In this document: positions 16,607 through 26,531 of the stretch, in pieces
Numbering within the stretch: the stretch's first letter is position 1
Layout of the letters: each line of letters opens with the position of its first letter
DNA from: JAHJCW01 sp965369995
Lineage (GTDB): Bacteria > Fidelibacterota > Marinisomatia > Marinisomatales > JAHJCW01
NCBI GenBank assembly: GCA_965369995.1
Contig: CBDURO010000007.1
Coordinates: 1 to 64,000, forward strand
Reading direction: 5' to 3'
Length of the DNA stretch: 64,000 nt
Position numbers and translations under genes: made by a program
The notes under the pieces: model-generated
Database searches by the model: none
What the model saw: only the letters and a program-made list of their open reading frames with translations
What the model was told of the DNA's origin: nothing

Positions 16607-19480
16607 ATGCCTAAACGTACCATATATATAATTTATTTTGTTTTAATATCAATTTTTAGCCACATTCATGCCCAAATTGATGTAGCTTGTATTGGTAATA
16701 GCATCACATGGGGCAATAAATTACCAGATCCTGGAACCCAGAGTTATCCCTCTCAGTTAGCAGTACTTTTAGGAAATAATTACGTTGTTAACAATTTTGG
16801 CGGACCTGGTAGAACTTTACTTCACAATACCGGTTGGGAATATATTTTCTCAAATCAGTGGATATATTCTATTGCTACTCCACATGATGTCGTGATCATT
16901 CTATTGGGTACTAATGATAGTCAGGAAAACAATTGGGTTGAAAAGGCACATTTTAAAGAGGACTATCTTGATCTAATGGATGATTATAAAAACTTTTCCC
17001 CTAACAGTGAAGACCCTGTTTTCATTCTTGGATTACCACCTCCGATTTTTGGTGAATCCGGAGGATCCAGAAATGCCACCATTGTGAATGAAATAATTCC
17101 AATGATAAAACAGGTAGCAACCCAAACAGATGCCACAATAGCTGATTTTTATAATGCATTAAATGGGAAACCCGAACTTTTTATAGATGGAATACATCCT
17201 AATGAAGTTGGTGCAGGTATAATGGCCAAAGTTGCATATGATGCAATTCAGAAAGCTCTATCAACTCCTGCCCTCCCTCTTGATACAACTCCCCCTGCCG
17301 TTCCAGCAGGATTAAAGACTATACCGGAACTTTCTTCAATCACATTACAATGGCAAGCTAACACCGAGGATGATCTGTTAGGATATCGTATTTACAGATC
17401 AGATAACCCAAATGATTTATTAACTTATATTGGTGGTGTACCACACACAGATACAATATATACTGACAATAATGTTGTCCTTAATCAATTTTACTATTAT
17501 GCAATTGATGCAATAGATTTAAAAAGAAATGCCAGTAAAACAACTAGTATTGTAATGGGAAAAACCCTTGATAATATACCACCATCAGTTCCTGTAGCCA
17601 TTCAGATAATCCAAAAACCTGATACAATTTTAGTAAGCTGGAGTCCTAATACAGAACCTGACTTATCTCGATATAATATTTATCGGAATATTAATATAAA
17701 CGATTTGTTAGGAACTCAGAGTTTTATTGGCTCTACTAATGGCTTAAATAATTTCTACTTTGATACATCATTCGAAGCTGCAACTACATATTACTATGGT
17801 ATTACCGCAGTTGATATCTCAAATAATCAAAGCGCAATGTCTACTCCTGTGAGCATTACAACAACCTCTCCACCGAAAAGTGCTGATACAACATTAATTT
17901 TTTTAGAGGATACTCCTCATATATTTAGTCCAACAGATTTTCCTTATTCCGACTTAGATAATCATCAACTTGACAAAATACTATTTATTGATTCAAATCA
18001 CTATGAATATTTTAGTTATAACGGTAATGACATAGATTCTACAATCACTTGTGAGGATATTTCGGAGCTTGTATTTAATTCAGATTTAGATGAATATGGT
18101 GACAATTATGCAGCATTCACCTTTAAAGTAGTAGATAGTTTTGGCAGTACAAGCTTAGACACCAATATTGTAATAATTAATGTAACATCCGTAAATGATG
18201 CTCCACATATTAATCCGATATCAGATTTATACATAATGGAAGACTCGCACAACATATTATTACCAATTTCAGGAATTGATGCGGGGCCGGTAAATGAATC
18301 ACAAAATCTCTCTGTGAAAGCATTTGCAGATTTGGTTAAGGTTGACGACATTCAAATTCAATATAACAGCCCTGAAGACACAGGATCAGTCACAATAGAT
18401 CCGGTAGAAAACGCCTTCGGAATTATTCCGATGACTGTACAAATCTTAGATGATGGCGGAACTTCCAATGATGGTGTTGATTCATCTGAAACCACTTTTT
18501 ACATAAATATTTCACCTATAAATGATCCGCCAATTTTTAATTTGTTGGATAACATACAAATTTATGAAGACTCAGAAACAACCATAGAATTAACCGGTAT
18601 TCAACCCGGACCTTGGGAATCAGATCAACAAATCACTATGTCTGTTAAATCTAATAATACTGATATATTGCCACACCCCGAGCTAAGTTATAACAGTCCT
18701 GATACAACCGCAGTTTTAACTTTTTCAACGATTCCAAACATTTTCGGTTCATCATCAATAACAATTAATATGTCAGATAACGGTGGTACTGATTTCGGAG
18801 GGAAAGATTCAACATCATATACTATACCGGTTGAGATTACTTCAGTTAATGATAAACCTTCCGACTTCAATATAATCTCACCAACCAGTGATTCAACTTT
18901 AGTAATTAATAAATCGAATTATTTAAATACTTTTTCAATTTCTTGGGAAGAATCTTCTGATATTGAAAATGACGATATTTTATACAACATTATTTTTAGC
19001 GGCGATTTATCGTCGCTATCACGGCATGGTTTAATTTCCACAAAAACTGAATATATTTTAAAGGAGATTTTAGCCGTTACCGATACGGTATCAATTGCAA
19101 ATTGTACTTTTTGCATTATTGCCTCCGATGGTGCTTTACAAACCAATGCAGTAAATAGTGGTATTGTAGTTACAGTCGATGGTCGGTCGTTTGCACCTGC
19201 AAAATTACATCTTAATCAAAATTATCCGAATCCATTTAACTATGCTACGGTCATCGGGTTTGACCTACCTAAACATGCAAATGTTTCCATTATTATTTAT
19301 GATTTATTAGGAGAAGAAATAATCAAGCTAATAGATAATAAAGAATATGAACGCGGTTACAACACAATAACATGGAATGGTTTAGATAAAAATAACAATT
19401 TGATCACTGCTGGCATCTATATAATGCAAATCCACATGGGCTCAGTGGAACAACATAAAAAACTTATATTTTTAAAATAG
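16607..19480 (+). CDS. Secreted SGNH/GDSL hydrolase with T9SS tail
   Basis: 957 residues. Signal peptide 1-22; an SGNH esterase domain to about residue 225 with GNSITWG (catalytic Ser), a GPG block, LGTNDS (Asn) and DGIHP (Asp/His); then two fibronectin-III-like domains (about 228-420). After these come repeats resembling cadherin/tandem Ig folds (VNDAPHI, INDPPIF, VNDKPSD boundaries), and a C-terminal sorting domain beginning NQNYPNPFNYAT. That tail directs export by the type IX secretion system and anchoring at the cell surface. Likely deacetylates or de-esterifies an external polysaccharide; substrate unknown. No operon partner is evident. The ribosome-binding GAGGAA is rather far (about 18 nt) from the ATG. 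Confidence 0.85.
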   Translation: MPKRTIYIIYFVLISIFSHIHAQIDVACIGNSITWGNKLPDPGTQSYPSQLAVLLGNNYVVNNFGGPGRTLLHNTGWEYIFSNQWIYSIATPHDVVIILLGTNDSQENNWVEKAHFKEDYLDLMDDYKNFSPNSEDPVFILGLPPPIFGESGGSRNATIVNEIIPMIKQVATQTDATIADFYNALNGKPELFIDGIHPNEVGAGIMAKVAYDAIQKALSTPALPLDTTPPAVPAGLKTIPELSSITLQWQANTEDDLLGYRIYRSDNPNDLLTYIGGVPHTDTIYTDNNVVLNQFYYYAIDAIDLKRNASKTTSIVMGKTLDNIPPSVPVAIQIIQKPDTILVSWSPNTEPDLSRYNIYRNININDLLGTQSFIGSTNGLNNFYFDTSFEAATTYYYGITAVDISNNQSAMSTPVSITTTSPPKSADTTLIFLEDTPHIFSPTDFPYSDLDNHQLDKILFIDSNHYEYFSYNGNDIDSTITCEDISELVFNSDLDEYGDNYAAFTFKVVDSFGSTSLDTNIVIINVTSVNDAPHINPISDLYIMEDSHNILLPISGIDAGPVNESQNLSVKAFADLVKVDDIQIQYNSPEDTGSVTIDPVENAFGIIPMTVQILDDGGTSNDGVDSSETTFYINISPINDPPIFNLLDNIQIYEDSETTIELTGIQPGPWESDQQITMSVKSNNTDILPHPELSYNSPDTTAVLTFSTIPNIFGSSSITINMSDNGGTDFGGKDSTSYTIPVEITSVNDKPSDFNIISPTSDSTLVINKSNYLNTFSISWEESSDIENDDILYNIIFSGDLSSLSRHGLISTKTEYILKEILAVTDTVSIANCTFCIIASDGALQTNAVNSGIVVTVDGRSFAPAKLHLNQNYPNPFNYATVIGFDLPKHANVSIIIYDLLGEEIIKLIDNKEYERGYNTITWNGLDKNNNLITAGIYIMQIHMGSVEQHKKLIFLK

Positions 19481-19537
19481 TAACCAATTTAAAGAAAGTT
19501 TTTCTCAGTATTCCACGTCAATTATTTGTAAGTTTAT

Positions 19538-19561
19538 CTTATAGTAATTATTAACTATAAG
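19538..19561. promoter_or_regulatory. Small inverted repeat before lipoprotein gene
   Basis: CTTATAGT-N8-ACTATAAG, an 8-bp perfect inverted repeat whose right end runs into the AAGGAA ribosome-binding sequence of the lipoprotein gene at 19573. It could be an operator or an RNA hairpin that hides the ribosome-binding site. Short and AT-rich, so chance is possible. Confidence 0.3.
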
Positions 19562-19572
19562 GAACAACTACT

Positions 19573-20742
19573 ATGAAAAAAATTATTGTTTTTACCGTTA
19601 TAGCGATGCTAATTGCCGGTTGTGCTTCATCACTAAAACAATTACAACGCGGGAATTATGATGAAGCTATTAAAACAGCTGTAAAAAAATTAAGAGTAGA
19701 TCCTACTGTCCAAGAACAAATCGAAGTATTGGATAAAGCTTATCTGTTAGCGAATCAACAAGATCATGACAGAATTAAATTTTTGAAAGAAGAAGGAAGT
19801 CCATACAATTGGGATGAAATATTCGAAAGATATTCTAAATTAAAAGCCCGACAATCTTTAGTGAGTACAGTATTGCCTTTACAACTTGATGATCAAATAA
19901 TTGACTACGAATATATTGATTTTGATTCTGAAATAATTTTGGCAAAACGGAAAGCTGCAGATTATTTCTGGAATCACGCCAATGAATTAATGAAAAAAGG
20001 AGATAAGGAATCATATCGCCAAGCGTACTATGAATTTCAGAAAGCTAAAGAATATGCCGGGAATATCAGCAATATCAATCAATTAATTGAAGAAGCACAT
20101 TGGAAAGGGATTAGCCGCGTCTTTGTATCGTTTGAGAATAAAACTCATCTGAAGCTACCAGATCAATTTAAAAAAGATTTAATGGATTTTAGTGTTACCG
20201 ATTTTAATTCGGAATGGGTTGAATTTCATACGACCAATCCAAGTAATAACACCTATTATGATTATTTTACTATAATAAATCTGAAGAAGATTGAAGTATC
20301 TCCCGAGCAAGTACAGCAAAAAGATCGCATGGAATCTAAAGAAATTGAAGATGGATGGGAATACGTGTTGGATGATAATGGCAATGTTGTCAAAGATTCG
20401 GAAGGTAACGATGTGAAAATTCCTAAAAAACGTACTATATCTTGCACCTTAATTGAAACACATCAATATAAAGCTGCAAAGTTGGAATGCAATATTGAAT
20501 TAGTACAGAATGAACCCCGTAAAGTTATAAAACAGGTGCCGATTGGAGCTGAAAGTATTTTTGAACACGTCTCAGCCCGAGCAATAGGTGATGTAAACGC
20601 TTTATCCGATGAATCAAAAGAATTACTAAAGAATAAATCTGTTCCATTTCCACGTGATTTAGATTTAATCATAGATGGAGCGGAAACATTCAAGAAAAGT
20701 ATTAGGGATGGAATTGGTAACATAAGGAGGCTGATTAAATAA
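19573..20742 (+). CDS. Lipoprotein of unknown function, helical repeat N-terminus
   Basis: 389 residues with lipobox LIAGC (Cys17). Residues 20-190 are helical and resemble TPR-type repeats (LQRGNYDEAIKTAVKKLRVD; then a segment with SYRQAYYEFQKAKEYAG). The C-terminal half is beta-rich and carries an acidic strand pair (DDNGNVVKDSEGNDVKIPKK). I do not recognise a named family. It stands alone on plus, 92 nt after the esterase, and its end abuts the convergent DUF4442 gene (3-nt gap). Probably a membrane-attached scaffold; no catalytic motif seen. Confidence 0.6.
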   Translation: MKKIIVFTVIAMLIAGCASSLKQLQRGNYDEAIKTAVKKLRVDPTVQEQIEVLDKAYLLANQQDHDRIKFLKEEGSPYNWDEIFERYSKLKARQSLVSTVLPLQLDDQIIDYEYIDFDSEIILAKRKAADYFWNHANELMKKGDKESYRQAYYEFQKAKEYAGNISNINQLIEEAHWKGISRVFVSFENKTHLKLPDQFKKDLMDFSVTDFNSEWVEFHTTNPSNNTYYDYFTIINLKKIEVSPEQVQQKDRMESKEIEDGWEYVLDDNGNVVKDSEGNDVKIPKKRTISCTLIETHQYKAAKLECNIELVQNEPRKVIKQVPIGAESIFEHVSARAIGDVNALSDESKELLKNKSVPFPRDLDLIIDGAETFKKSIRDGIGNIRRLIK

Positions 20743-20745
20743 TAT

Positions 20746-21237
20746 TTATCTTGTTGTTTTATCTTTAAGAGATAACGTCAAAACAAATTCCGCCACCGGT
20801 TCATTTCCCGATATTTCAGGAACAGTGGCGGTTATTTTTAAGGGCATATTTACTCGCTCTCCGGTTTTAATAGTTTCGGTTATTAAATTTTCAATTGCTT
20901 TTCCATCATTGCAAGTAAAATAAGTATCTCCTTCAGGGCGTTTTAAAAATTCTGCCTTGAAATCTTTAAATACTAGCGAAATATTACGTCCACTTTTACG
21001 TATTAAATCCATAGCCAATACGCCACCTGCAATATCTGCACCCACTGCTAAAGCACCAAAATACATAGATTTAAGATGATTTTTATTCCTTCGTTTAAAA
21101 GGGATTTTTATAACTGTCGTTTCTTCGGTTAACTTTATAACCGAAGGACGACAATAAAATATTAATGGAACTTTGCTTAATCCAAAATATCTTATAAACC
21201 AAGTCGCTTTGATTTTTTCATTAATTAATTTTTTCAT
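20746..21237 (-). CDS. DUF4442 hotdog-fold protein
   Basis: 163 residues. The pattern of an N-terminal amphipathic segment, IPFKRRNKNHLKSMYFGALAVGADIAGG and a beta-rich C-terminal half fits the DUF4442 family, which has the hotdog fold of acyl-CoA thioesterases. The NHLKSMYFGAL segment corresponds to the region that in thioesterases lines the acyl pocket. No family member I know has a proven substrate. It is encoded directly after the HAD phosphatase gene with a 17-nt overlap, so the two are co-translated; whether they share a pathway is unknown. Confidence 0.7.
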   Translation of the reverse strand: MKKLINEKIKATWFIRYFGLSKVPLIFYCRPSVIKLTEETTVIKIPFKRRNKNHLKSMYFGALAVGADIAGGVLAMDLIRKSGRNISLVFKDFKAEFLKRPEGDTYFTCNDGKAIENLITETIKTGERVNMPLKITATVPEISGNEPVAEFVLTLSLKDKTTR

Positions 21238-21877
21238 TTTTTATAAACCAATCCTTGAATTCAAATAAATTATGAAATACCATCACACCATTTCCATTTA
21301 AGCGCTGATAGCTAGTGTGACCTTGGGCAATCAATACACAATCTGCACCTATTTTCTTCGCAACATCTAAATCGTGTAATGTGTCTCCAATGAACAACAC
21401 TTCATCAGAATCTAATTGCAATTCTTCCACCCAAGCTTGCCCAATGTGTAATTTACTATCAGCATAGTGATTATCGATACCCAATATTTTGACAAAGTAT
21501 TTATTTAATTTATAATAATCAATTAACTCATCAAGCATTTGCTGTTCAGCTGCTGAAAGTAAAGACTGGGATATGCTTGTTTCATGAAGATAATTTAAAG
21601 ACTCGCGCGCTCCTTCTTGTAATTGAGCATCATACATTCGATCAGTATATTCTTTTATAAATTCAGTGCCGACAACACTGAAAGGAGTTTTATCAAAATC
21701 GAATCCTAATTTTTTATAATATTCAATCACCGGAAAAGTAAATATTTCAAGATATTTTTCTATAGTTATAGATGGCAGATTGTATTTCTCCAATAAAATA
21801 TTTATTGCTTTGATTGATAGCCAATTATCATTCAGCAACGTACCGTTCCAATCCCAAATAATGTGCTTAATCTTCAT
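21221..21877 (-). CDS. HAD-family hydrolase, phosphoglycolate phosphatase-like
   Basis: 218 residues with HAD motif I as DWNGTLLND (residues 9-17), a helical cap, motif II around SLLSAAEQQ, and motif III/IV VLFIGDTLHDLDVAKKIG. Motif I has Asn where most phosphatases have the acid/base Asp (DxD); DWNGT versions are seen in some HAD subgroups, so activity is not ruled out. Usual substrates are small phosphate esters such as phosphoglycolate. First gene of a two-gene minus unit with the DUF4442 gene, divergent from the Nudix gene with a 67-nt gap. Confidence 0.8.
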   Translation of the reverse strand: MKIKHIIWDWNGTLLNDNWLSIKAINILLEKYNLPSITIEKYLEIFTFPVIEYYKKLGFDFDKTPFSVVGTEFIKEYTDRMYDAQLQEGARESLNYLHETSISQSLLSAAEQQMLDELIDYYKLNKYFVKILGIDNHYADSKLHIGQAWVEELQLDSDEVLFIGDTLHDLDVAKKIGADCVLIAQGHTSYQRLNGNGVMVFHNLFEFKDWFIKNEKIN

Positions 21878-21944
21878 ATATAGATGGTTATCCTGATTTT
21901 AATATATAATATTTAATAATTTTAACTATAATGATATTACAAAT

Positions 21945-22574
21945 ATGATTGACATTGAAACACTAATAGAAAAACTGAAAATCAGCTGCCAAGAAAATTT
22001 GCCCGGTGAGGCAGCTCAAAACATGATGTTAGCAAAACCGCGAGTGAATATTTCTTTTCCAAATATAGCGGAACAGGCTATTCCATCAGCAGTATTGATA
22101 TTATTATATCCTTATAAAGATAATATTTATTTTATTCTTACAGAGCGTACTAATGAAGTACAATATCACAAAGGGCAAATTTCATTGCCGGGTGGTTCAT
22201 GGGAAAACGGTGAACACTTACATGAAACAGCCCTAAGAGAAACGGAAGAAGAAATTGGTATTCCCGCAGAAAAAACCAAAATTATCTGTGAACTTACTCC
22301 ACTATTTGTAAAAGTAACAGGTTATATGATTCACCCCTATGTGGGATATGTAACAAAAAAACCAAATATTGTACCTCATCCCAATGAGGTGAATAAAGTG
22401 TTCACTGTATCCATTTCAGAATTAATGGATCCCGTCAATCGACTTACAGAATTATGGACCATCAGGAAAATTCCAGTTGACGTTCCTTTATTTAAATTTG
22501 GCAAATACAAGGTATGGGGCGCTACTGCAATGATACTTGCTGAATTTCGGCATTGTTTAAAGACAATAATATGA
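21945..22574 (+). CDS. Nudix hydrolase, CoA-pyrophosphatase type
   Basis: 209 residues with a full Nudix box: GSWENGE-x7-RETEEEIGI (G-x5-E-x7-RE-U-x-EE-x-G-U) at about residues 86-107. The upstream LTERTNEVQYHKGQISLPGG is typical of the CoA diphosphatase group (NudL/YeaB). It should cleave CoA or its oxidised forms to phosphopantetheine and adenosine 3',5'-bisphosphate. The stop overlaps the start of the ROK kinase gene (ATGA), so both are made together. Called from motifs; preference for CoA over other nucleotide conjugates is by family. Confidence 0.85.
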   Translation: MIDIETLIEKLKISCQENLPGEAAQNMMLAKPRVNISFPNIAEQAIPSAVLILLYPYKDNIYFILTERTNEVQYHKGQISLPGGSWENGEHLHETALRETEEEIGIPAEKTKIICELTPLFVKVTGYMIHPYVGYVTKKPNIVPHPNEVNKVFTVSISELMDPVNRLTELWTIRKIPVDVPLFKFGKYKVWGATAMILAEFRHCLKTII

Positions 22575-23458
22575 ACCGCATTGGCATAGATCTAGGTGGT
22601 ACAAAAATCGAAGGAATACTACTTGATGAATCCGGAAATATATTAGACCGGAAACGAATTCCCACTAATAGAGACAATGGTTATGAATATATAGTTGATG
22701 CAATAGTAAATCTAATTACAGATTTACAAGTAATATCTAAAACATATGCTAAAGTTGGTATTTGTACGCCGGGTACGATCTCTCCTAATACCGGAAAAAT
22801 AAAAAATAGTAATACAGTTTGTTTAATCGGGAAACCATTTAAAGAAGATATCGAATCTAAAATTAATTGTAAAATCAAGATGGACAATGACGCAAATTGT
22901 TTTGCAATCGCTGAAGCTGTGTTAGGTGCTGCAAAAGAGTATAATGTTGTATTTGGGGTGATTATCGGCACCGGCGTTGGCGGAGGCATTATTATAAATA
23001 GGAAAGTTCATCATGGACGAATGTCCATTGCCGGTGAATGGGGTCATCATACTTTATATCCTGGCGGTAATCCATGCTATTGTGGTAGAAAGGGATGTGT
23101 GGAAACTTACATCAGTGGACCGTCCTTGGAAAAACGTTGGACAGAATTAATAGGCAAAACCCAATCCCTACGAGATATCATCGCTACAGCGGAGCGGCTA
23201 TCGAAAGATAAAGTAAAATTATATTTAAAATGGAAACAAGAATTGATTCGTAATTTTGGAATAGCATTGACAAATGTAATTGATATTTTAGATCCCGACG
23301 CAATTGTATTGGGCGGTGGTGTATCTAATATTCCTTTCTTATATGATGAAGGGATTAAATCTGTATATAAAAATGTCTTCAGTGATGAAGTTGATACACC
23401 AATCTTAAAGAATAAATTAGGTGATTCAGCGGGCGTTTTTGGTGCTGCACATTTATAA
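22571..23458 (+). CDS. ROK-family sugar kinase
   Basis: 295 residues from ATG at 22571, chosen over a start 6 codons upstream because the ATGA overlap with the Nudix gene places MNRIGIDLGGTKIEG at the usual N-terminus. Phosphate loop DLGGTK, second ATP-binding segment GTGVGGGIII, and the ROK zinc-binding motif CYCGRKGCVETYISG. Such proteins phosphorylate glucose, fructose or N-acetylated sugars; sequence alone does not separate these. No DNA-binding domain, so it is a kinase and not a repressor. Followed 12 nt later by a small membrane protein gene in the same unit. Confidence 0.85.
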   Translation: MNRIGIDLGGTKIEGILLDESGNILDRKRIPTNRDNGYEYIVDAIVNLITDLQVISKTYAKVGICTPGTISPNTGKIKNSNTVCLIGKPFKEDIESKINCKIKMDNDANCFAIAEAVLGAAKEYNVVFGVIIGTGVGGGIIINRKVHHGRMSIAGEWGHHTLYPGGNPCYCGRKGCVETYISGPSLEKRWTELIGKTQSLRDIIATAERLSKDKVKLYLKWKQELIRNFGIALTNVIDILDPDAIVLGGGVSNIPFLYDEGIKSVYKNVFSDEVDTPILKNKLGDSAGVFGAAHL

Positions 23459-23470
23459 AAAGGAGAAATT

Positions 23471-23734
23471 ATGGAATTTGGTCATTGGTTGAATTCATTA
23501 GGTTTTATTGAATTTTTAGCTTTATTTATAATTTTTGGGATGTCCGCTTATTTAGCAAATTTGAGTTTTTTAATTTTTAACAACTGGTACACCAATAAAC
23601 AAAAAGACAATCCATTCGCGGAAGAAATACGAAAAAGCCCATTTTTATTTGTAGGAATAACTATCCCGTTTATTTTGATTTTGTATAGTATTCTATACCA
23701 CCATTTACATACTTTATTATCCAAAATATTCTAA
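23471..23734 (+). CDS. Small two-helix membrane protein, unknown
   Basis: 87 residues with an AGGAG ribosome-binding site 7 nt before the ATG. Two hydrophobic helices (about 13-37 and 57-78) joined by a short charged loop with NNWYTNKQKDNPF. No family recognised. Last gene of the Nudix-ROK unit, followed by a clear terminator. Good ribosome-binding site and position argue that it is real. Confidence 0.65.
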   Translation: MEFGHWLNSLGFIEFLALFIIFGMSAYLANLSFLIFNNWYTNKQKDNPFAEEIRKSPFLFVGITIPFILILYSILYHHLHTLLSKIF

Positions 23735-23760
23735 AATAGTACTCAGATTTTCTTAAATAT

Positions 23761-23792
23761 AAATAGCAGGACAACCTTTCCCTGCTATTTTT
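23761..23792 (+). terminator. Intrinsic terminator
   Basis: 10-bp perfect stem AAATAGCAGG / CCTGCTATTT with a 10-nt loop followed by further T. It closes the Nudix-ROK-membrane protein unit before the DUF5916 genes. Confidence 0.85.
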
Positions 23793-23833
23793 GTCAAAAC
23801 TAGTATATTTTAATTAACAAATTGGATATAGCT

Positions 23834-26491
23834 ATGAAAAAATATATTAGACCAACAATTATATCAAGTTTGATATATGTTTTGTTACTAAGCATTTCTT
23901 ATGGAACTACTTCAACAAAAACGATTGAAGTGAAAAAAATAAACGGTGAAAAAATTTATCTCGATGGTAAAGTAGATGAATCAGCCTGGATATTTACAGA
24001 TAATTCTTCTGATTTTACACAACGCGATCCTATTGAGGGCGAACCAGCAACCGAGTCAACATCATTTTCAATATTATACGATAATGAAAATTTATATATA
24101 GCTATTAAAGCATTGACGAATGATAATTCCACCATCAAGGGAATTCTAAGCAGGAGAGATGAAAATCCACCAAGTGACTGGGTATTTGTTTCAATTGATA
24201 GTTATAATGATAATAGAACAGCCTTCGAATTTGGATTAAATCCCGTTGGAGTTAAAAGAGATTTAAGAAGGTTTGATGACACAAACAGGGACGTGAACTG
24301 GGATGCGAACTGGGAAGGTAAAACATCAATTAATAAAGATGGATGGTATGCTGAGTTTAAAATACCGTTTAGAGAATTACGTTTTGACAGTGAAGACAGT
24401 AAAGTTTGGGGTATCCAAATTTATCGCTACATAGCGGAAAAAAATGAAGAAGACTATTGGGCTTTTTGGCCCAAAAATGAAAGTGGATATGTTCAGCACT
24501 ATGGAGATTTAACTGGTCTTTCAGATATTTCTAAACAGAGAAGAGTATATTTAATGCCTTATGTTACTGGATCATACACAAAAGCTGACTTCTTAACAAA
24601 TCCTGTTCATCCAAATTCGTTCAATTACGGTAATAGTATAGGTTTAGATGCAAAAATAGGAATAACTAATAATTTAACATTTGACCTTACATTAAATCCT
24701 GATTTCGGACAAGTAGAAGCTGACCCGGCTGAATTGAATTTATCGGCTTTTGAATCATATTTTAGGGAAAAACGTCCGTTCTTTGTTGAAGGAGGTAATA
24801 TTTTCAATTTCAGTCTTGGAATAGGGGACGGAGACCAGTCAAGTAATAGTTTATTTTACACAAGACGTATAGGTAGGGCACCGCATCATTATGCTTCGGA
24901 TGATGACGGATATGAAACAAATCCAGCCGCAACAAGAATCTTGTCAGCCGGAAAAATTAGCGGCAAGATCAGTTCAGGTTGGTCAATTGGAGTTTTAGAT
25001 GCAATAACAGCCAAAGAAACAGGCTCTGTTAAATTTGAAGACGGTATTCCAACAATCAAAGAAACTGTTGAACCTCTTACCAATTATTTTGTATCTCGAG
25101 TTCAAAAAGACCTGAGGGAAGGTAAAACAACCATTGGTGGAATCTTTACAGCCGTCAATAGAAATATCGAGGATGAACATTTAGATTTCTTGCATGCTAA
25201 AGCATATATTGGTGGAATTGATTTTGATCATTACCTTTTTGATAATAAATATGAGATAGAAGGAGCCTTTGCTTTAACAGATGTTTATGGATCACAAGAA
25301 GCATTACTAGAAACACAGACCAGTTCTAGACATTATTTTCAACGCCCCGGCACAGACCATTTAAAAATTGATTCTACTGCAACTAATCTGAGAGGATTTG
25401 CTCACAAATTTGCGTTTTCCAAAATCAGAGGAGAACATTGGCGTTGGGCTTTTGGTGAATGGGCTTTCTCACCCGGTTTTGAGGCAAATGATTTAGGTTT
25501 TCATAGACAAACTGACTCTCAGATTCAATTCTTGTGGGCACAATATCGTCAAGATGATCCCGGGAAATATATCCGAAGACATAGTACTAATTATAATATT
25601 TGGAACGGTTCGACATTTGGAAATGAAACTATTGGTCAAGGCGGTAATGTAAACGGCAATTTAACGTTCATGAATTACTGGGCCATTGGTGGTGGTATCG
25701 GATTTAATTTGCCCGGTTATCATACCACTGCAACATGGGGTGGTCCTGCTGTTAAAACCGATTCAAGAATAAACTTGTGGAGTTTTATAGCAAGTGATAA
25801 GCGTAAACCAATTAATATTGAACTATTTGGTTTTCGCGGTGAAAACGGAAGCGGTTCTCACTGGTTTGGATTTGAACCAAATATTAACTGGAGACCAACT
25901 GAAAACTTTTCCCTAAGGGCTAATCTAGGATTTAATCAAATGCATGACTCGTGGGCGTTTTGGTCAGATTATGAAGCGTTGGAAGATCTACAAACAGAAC
26001 AATTTGACTATCTAATGGTTGAAATGGATCAAAAGACAGTTTCCGCAACAATAAGACTGGATCTAACACTGACACCCAATTTGTCAATTCAATATTATGG
26101 TTCACCTTTTATAACCGCTGGGAAATATAAAAATTTCAAAAAGTTGATTGATCCCGATGGTGATGAATTCTCTGATAGGTTTCTTGATTATGAACAATCA
26201 GCACAAAACTATAACGAAGAAAACGAGATTTGGGAAATTGACTACGACCATGATGGTGTCACAAACTATGAGATATCAAATTTAGATTTCAACTATAAAC
26301 AATTCAATTCAAATCTTGTAATAAGATGGGAATACAAAACAGGCTCAACACTCTATTTAGTATGGAGTCAAGGAATCTCGGATTCTATTGAAAATGGTAC
26401 TTTTAATTATTCAAAGGATCTAAAAAACCTATTTAAATCTGATATAGAAAACGTTGTATTATTAAAATTTAGTTATTTACTAAATATTTAA
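23834..26491 (+). CDS. DUF5916 outer-membrane protein, first of a tandem pair
   Basis: 885 residues from ATG at 23834 (a TTG 4 codons upstream is possible). Signal peptide about 1-25, then a carbohydrate-binding-family-9-like beta-sandwich (ILDG-type start: YLDGKVDESAW; SVEF-like FSILYDNENLYIAI; IPFRELRFD), about residues 30-220. The rest is a long strand-rich region typical of DUF5916, probably a barrel, with LTLNPDFGQVEADPAELNL and FFVEGGNIF as family landmarks. Function of the family is unknown; surface glycan binding is a guess from the N-terminal fold. A paralogue follows 40 nt downstream. Confidence 0.8.
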   Translation: MKKYIRPTIISSLIYVLLLSISYGTTSTKTIEVKKINGEKIYLDGKVDESAWIFTDNSSDFTQRDPIEGEPATESTSFSILYDNENLYIAIKALTNDNSTIKGILSRRDENPPSDWVFVSIDSYNDNRTAFEFGLNPVGVKRDLRRFDDTNRDVNWDANWEGKTSINKDGWYAEFKIPFRELRFDSEDSKVWGIQIYRYIAEKNEEDYWAFWPKNESGYVQHYGDLTGLSDISKQRRVYLMPYVTGSYTKADFLTNPVHPNSFNYGNSIGLDAKIGITNNLTFDLTLNPDFGQVEADPAELNLSAFESYFREKRPFFVEGGNIFNFSLGIGDGDQSSNSLFYTRRIGRAPHHYASDDDGYETNPAATRILSAGKISGKISSGWSIGVLDAITAKETGSVKFEDGIPTIKETVEPLTNYFVSRVQKDLREGKTTIGGIFTAVNRNIEDEHLDFLHAKAYIGGIDFDHYLFDNKYEIEGAFALTDVYGSQEALLETQTSSRHYFQRPGTDHLKIDSTATNLRGFAHKFAFSKIRGEHWRWAFGEWAFSPGFEANDLGFHRQTDSQIQFLWAQYRQDDPGKYIRRHSTNYNIWNGSTFGNETIGQGGNVNGNLTFMNYWAIGGGIGFNLPGYHTTATWGGPAVKTDSRINLWSFIASDKRKPINIELFGFRGENGSGSHWFGFEPNINWRPTENFSLRANLGFNQMHDSWAFWSDYEALEDLQTEQFDYLMVEMDQKTVSATIRLDLTLTPNLSIQYYGSPFITAGKYKNFKKLIDPDGDEFSDRFLDYEQSAQNYNEENEIWEIDYDHDGVTNYEISNLDFNYKQFNSNLVIRWEYKTGSTLYLVWSQGISDSIENGTFNYSKDLKNLFKSDIENVVLLKFSYLLNI

Positions 26492-26531
26492 TATATTTAA
26501 CGTATAAATCAGCTAATAATAGGAGATTAGT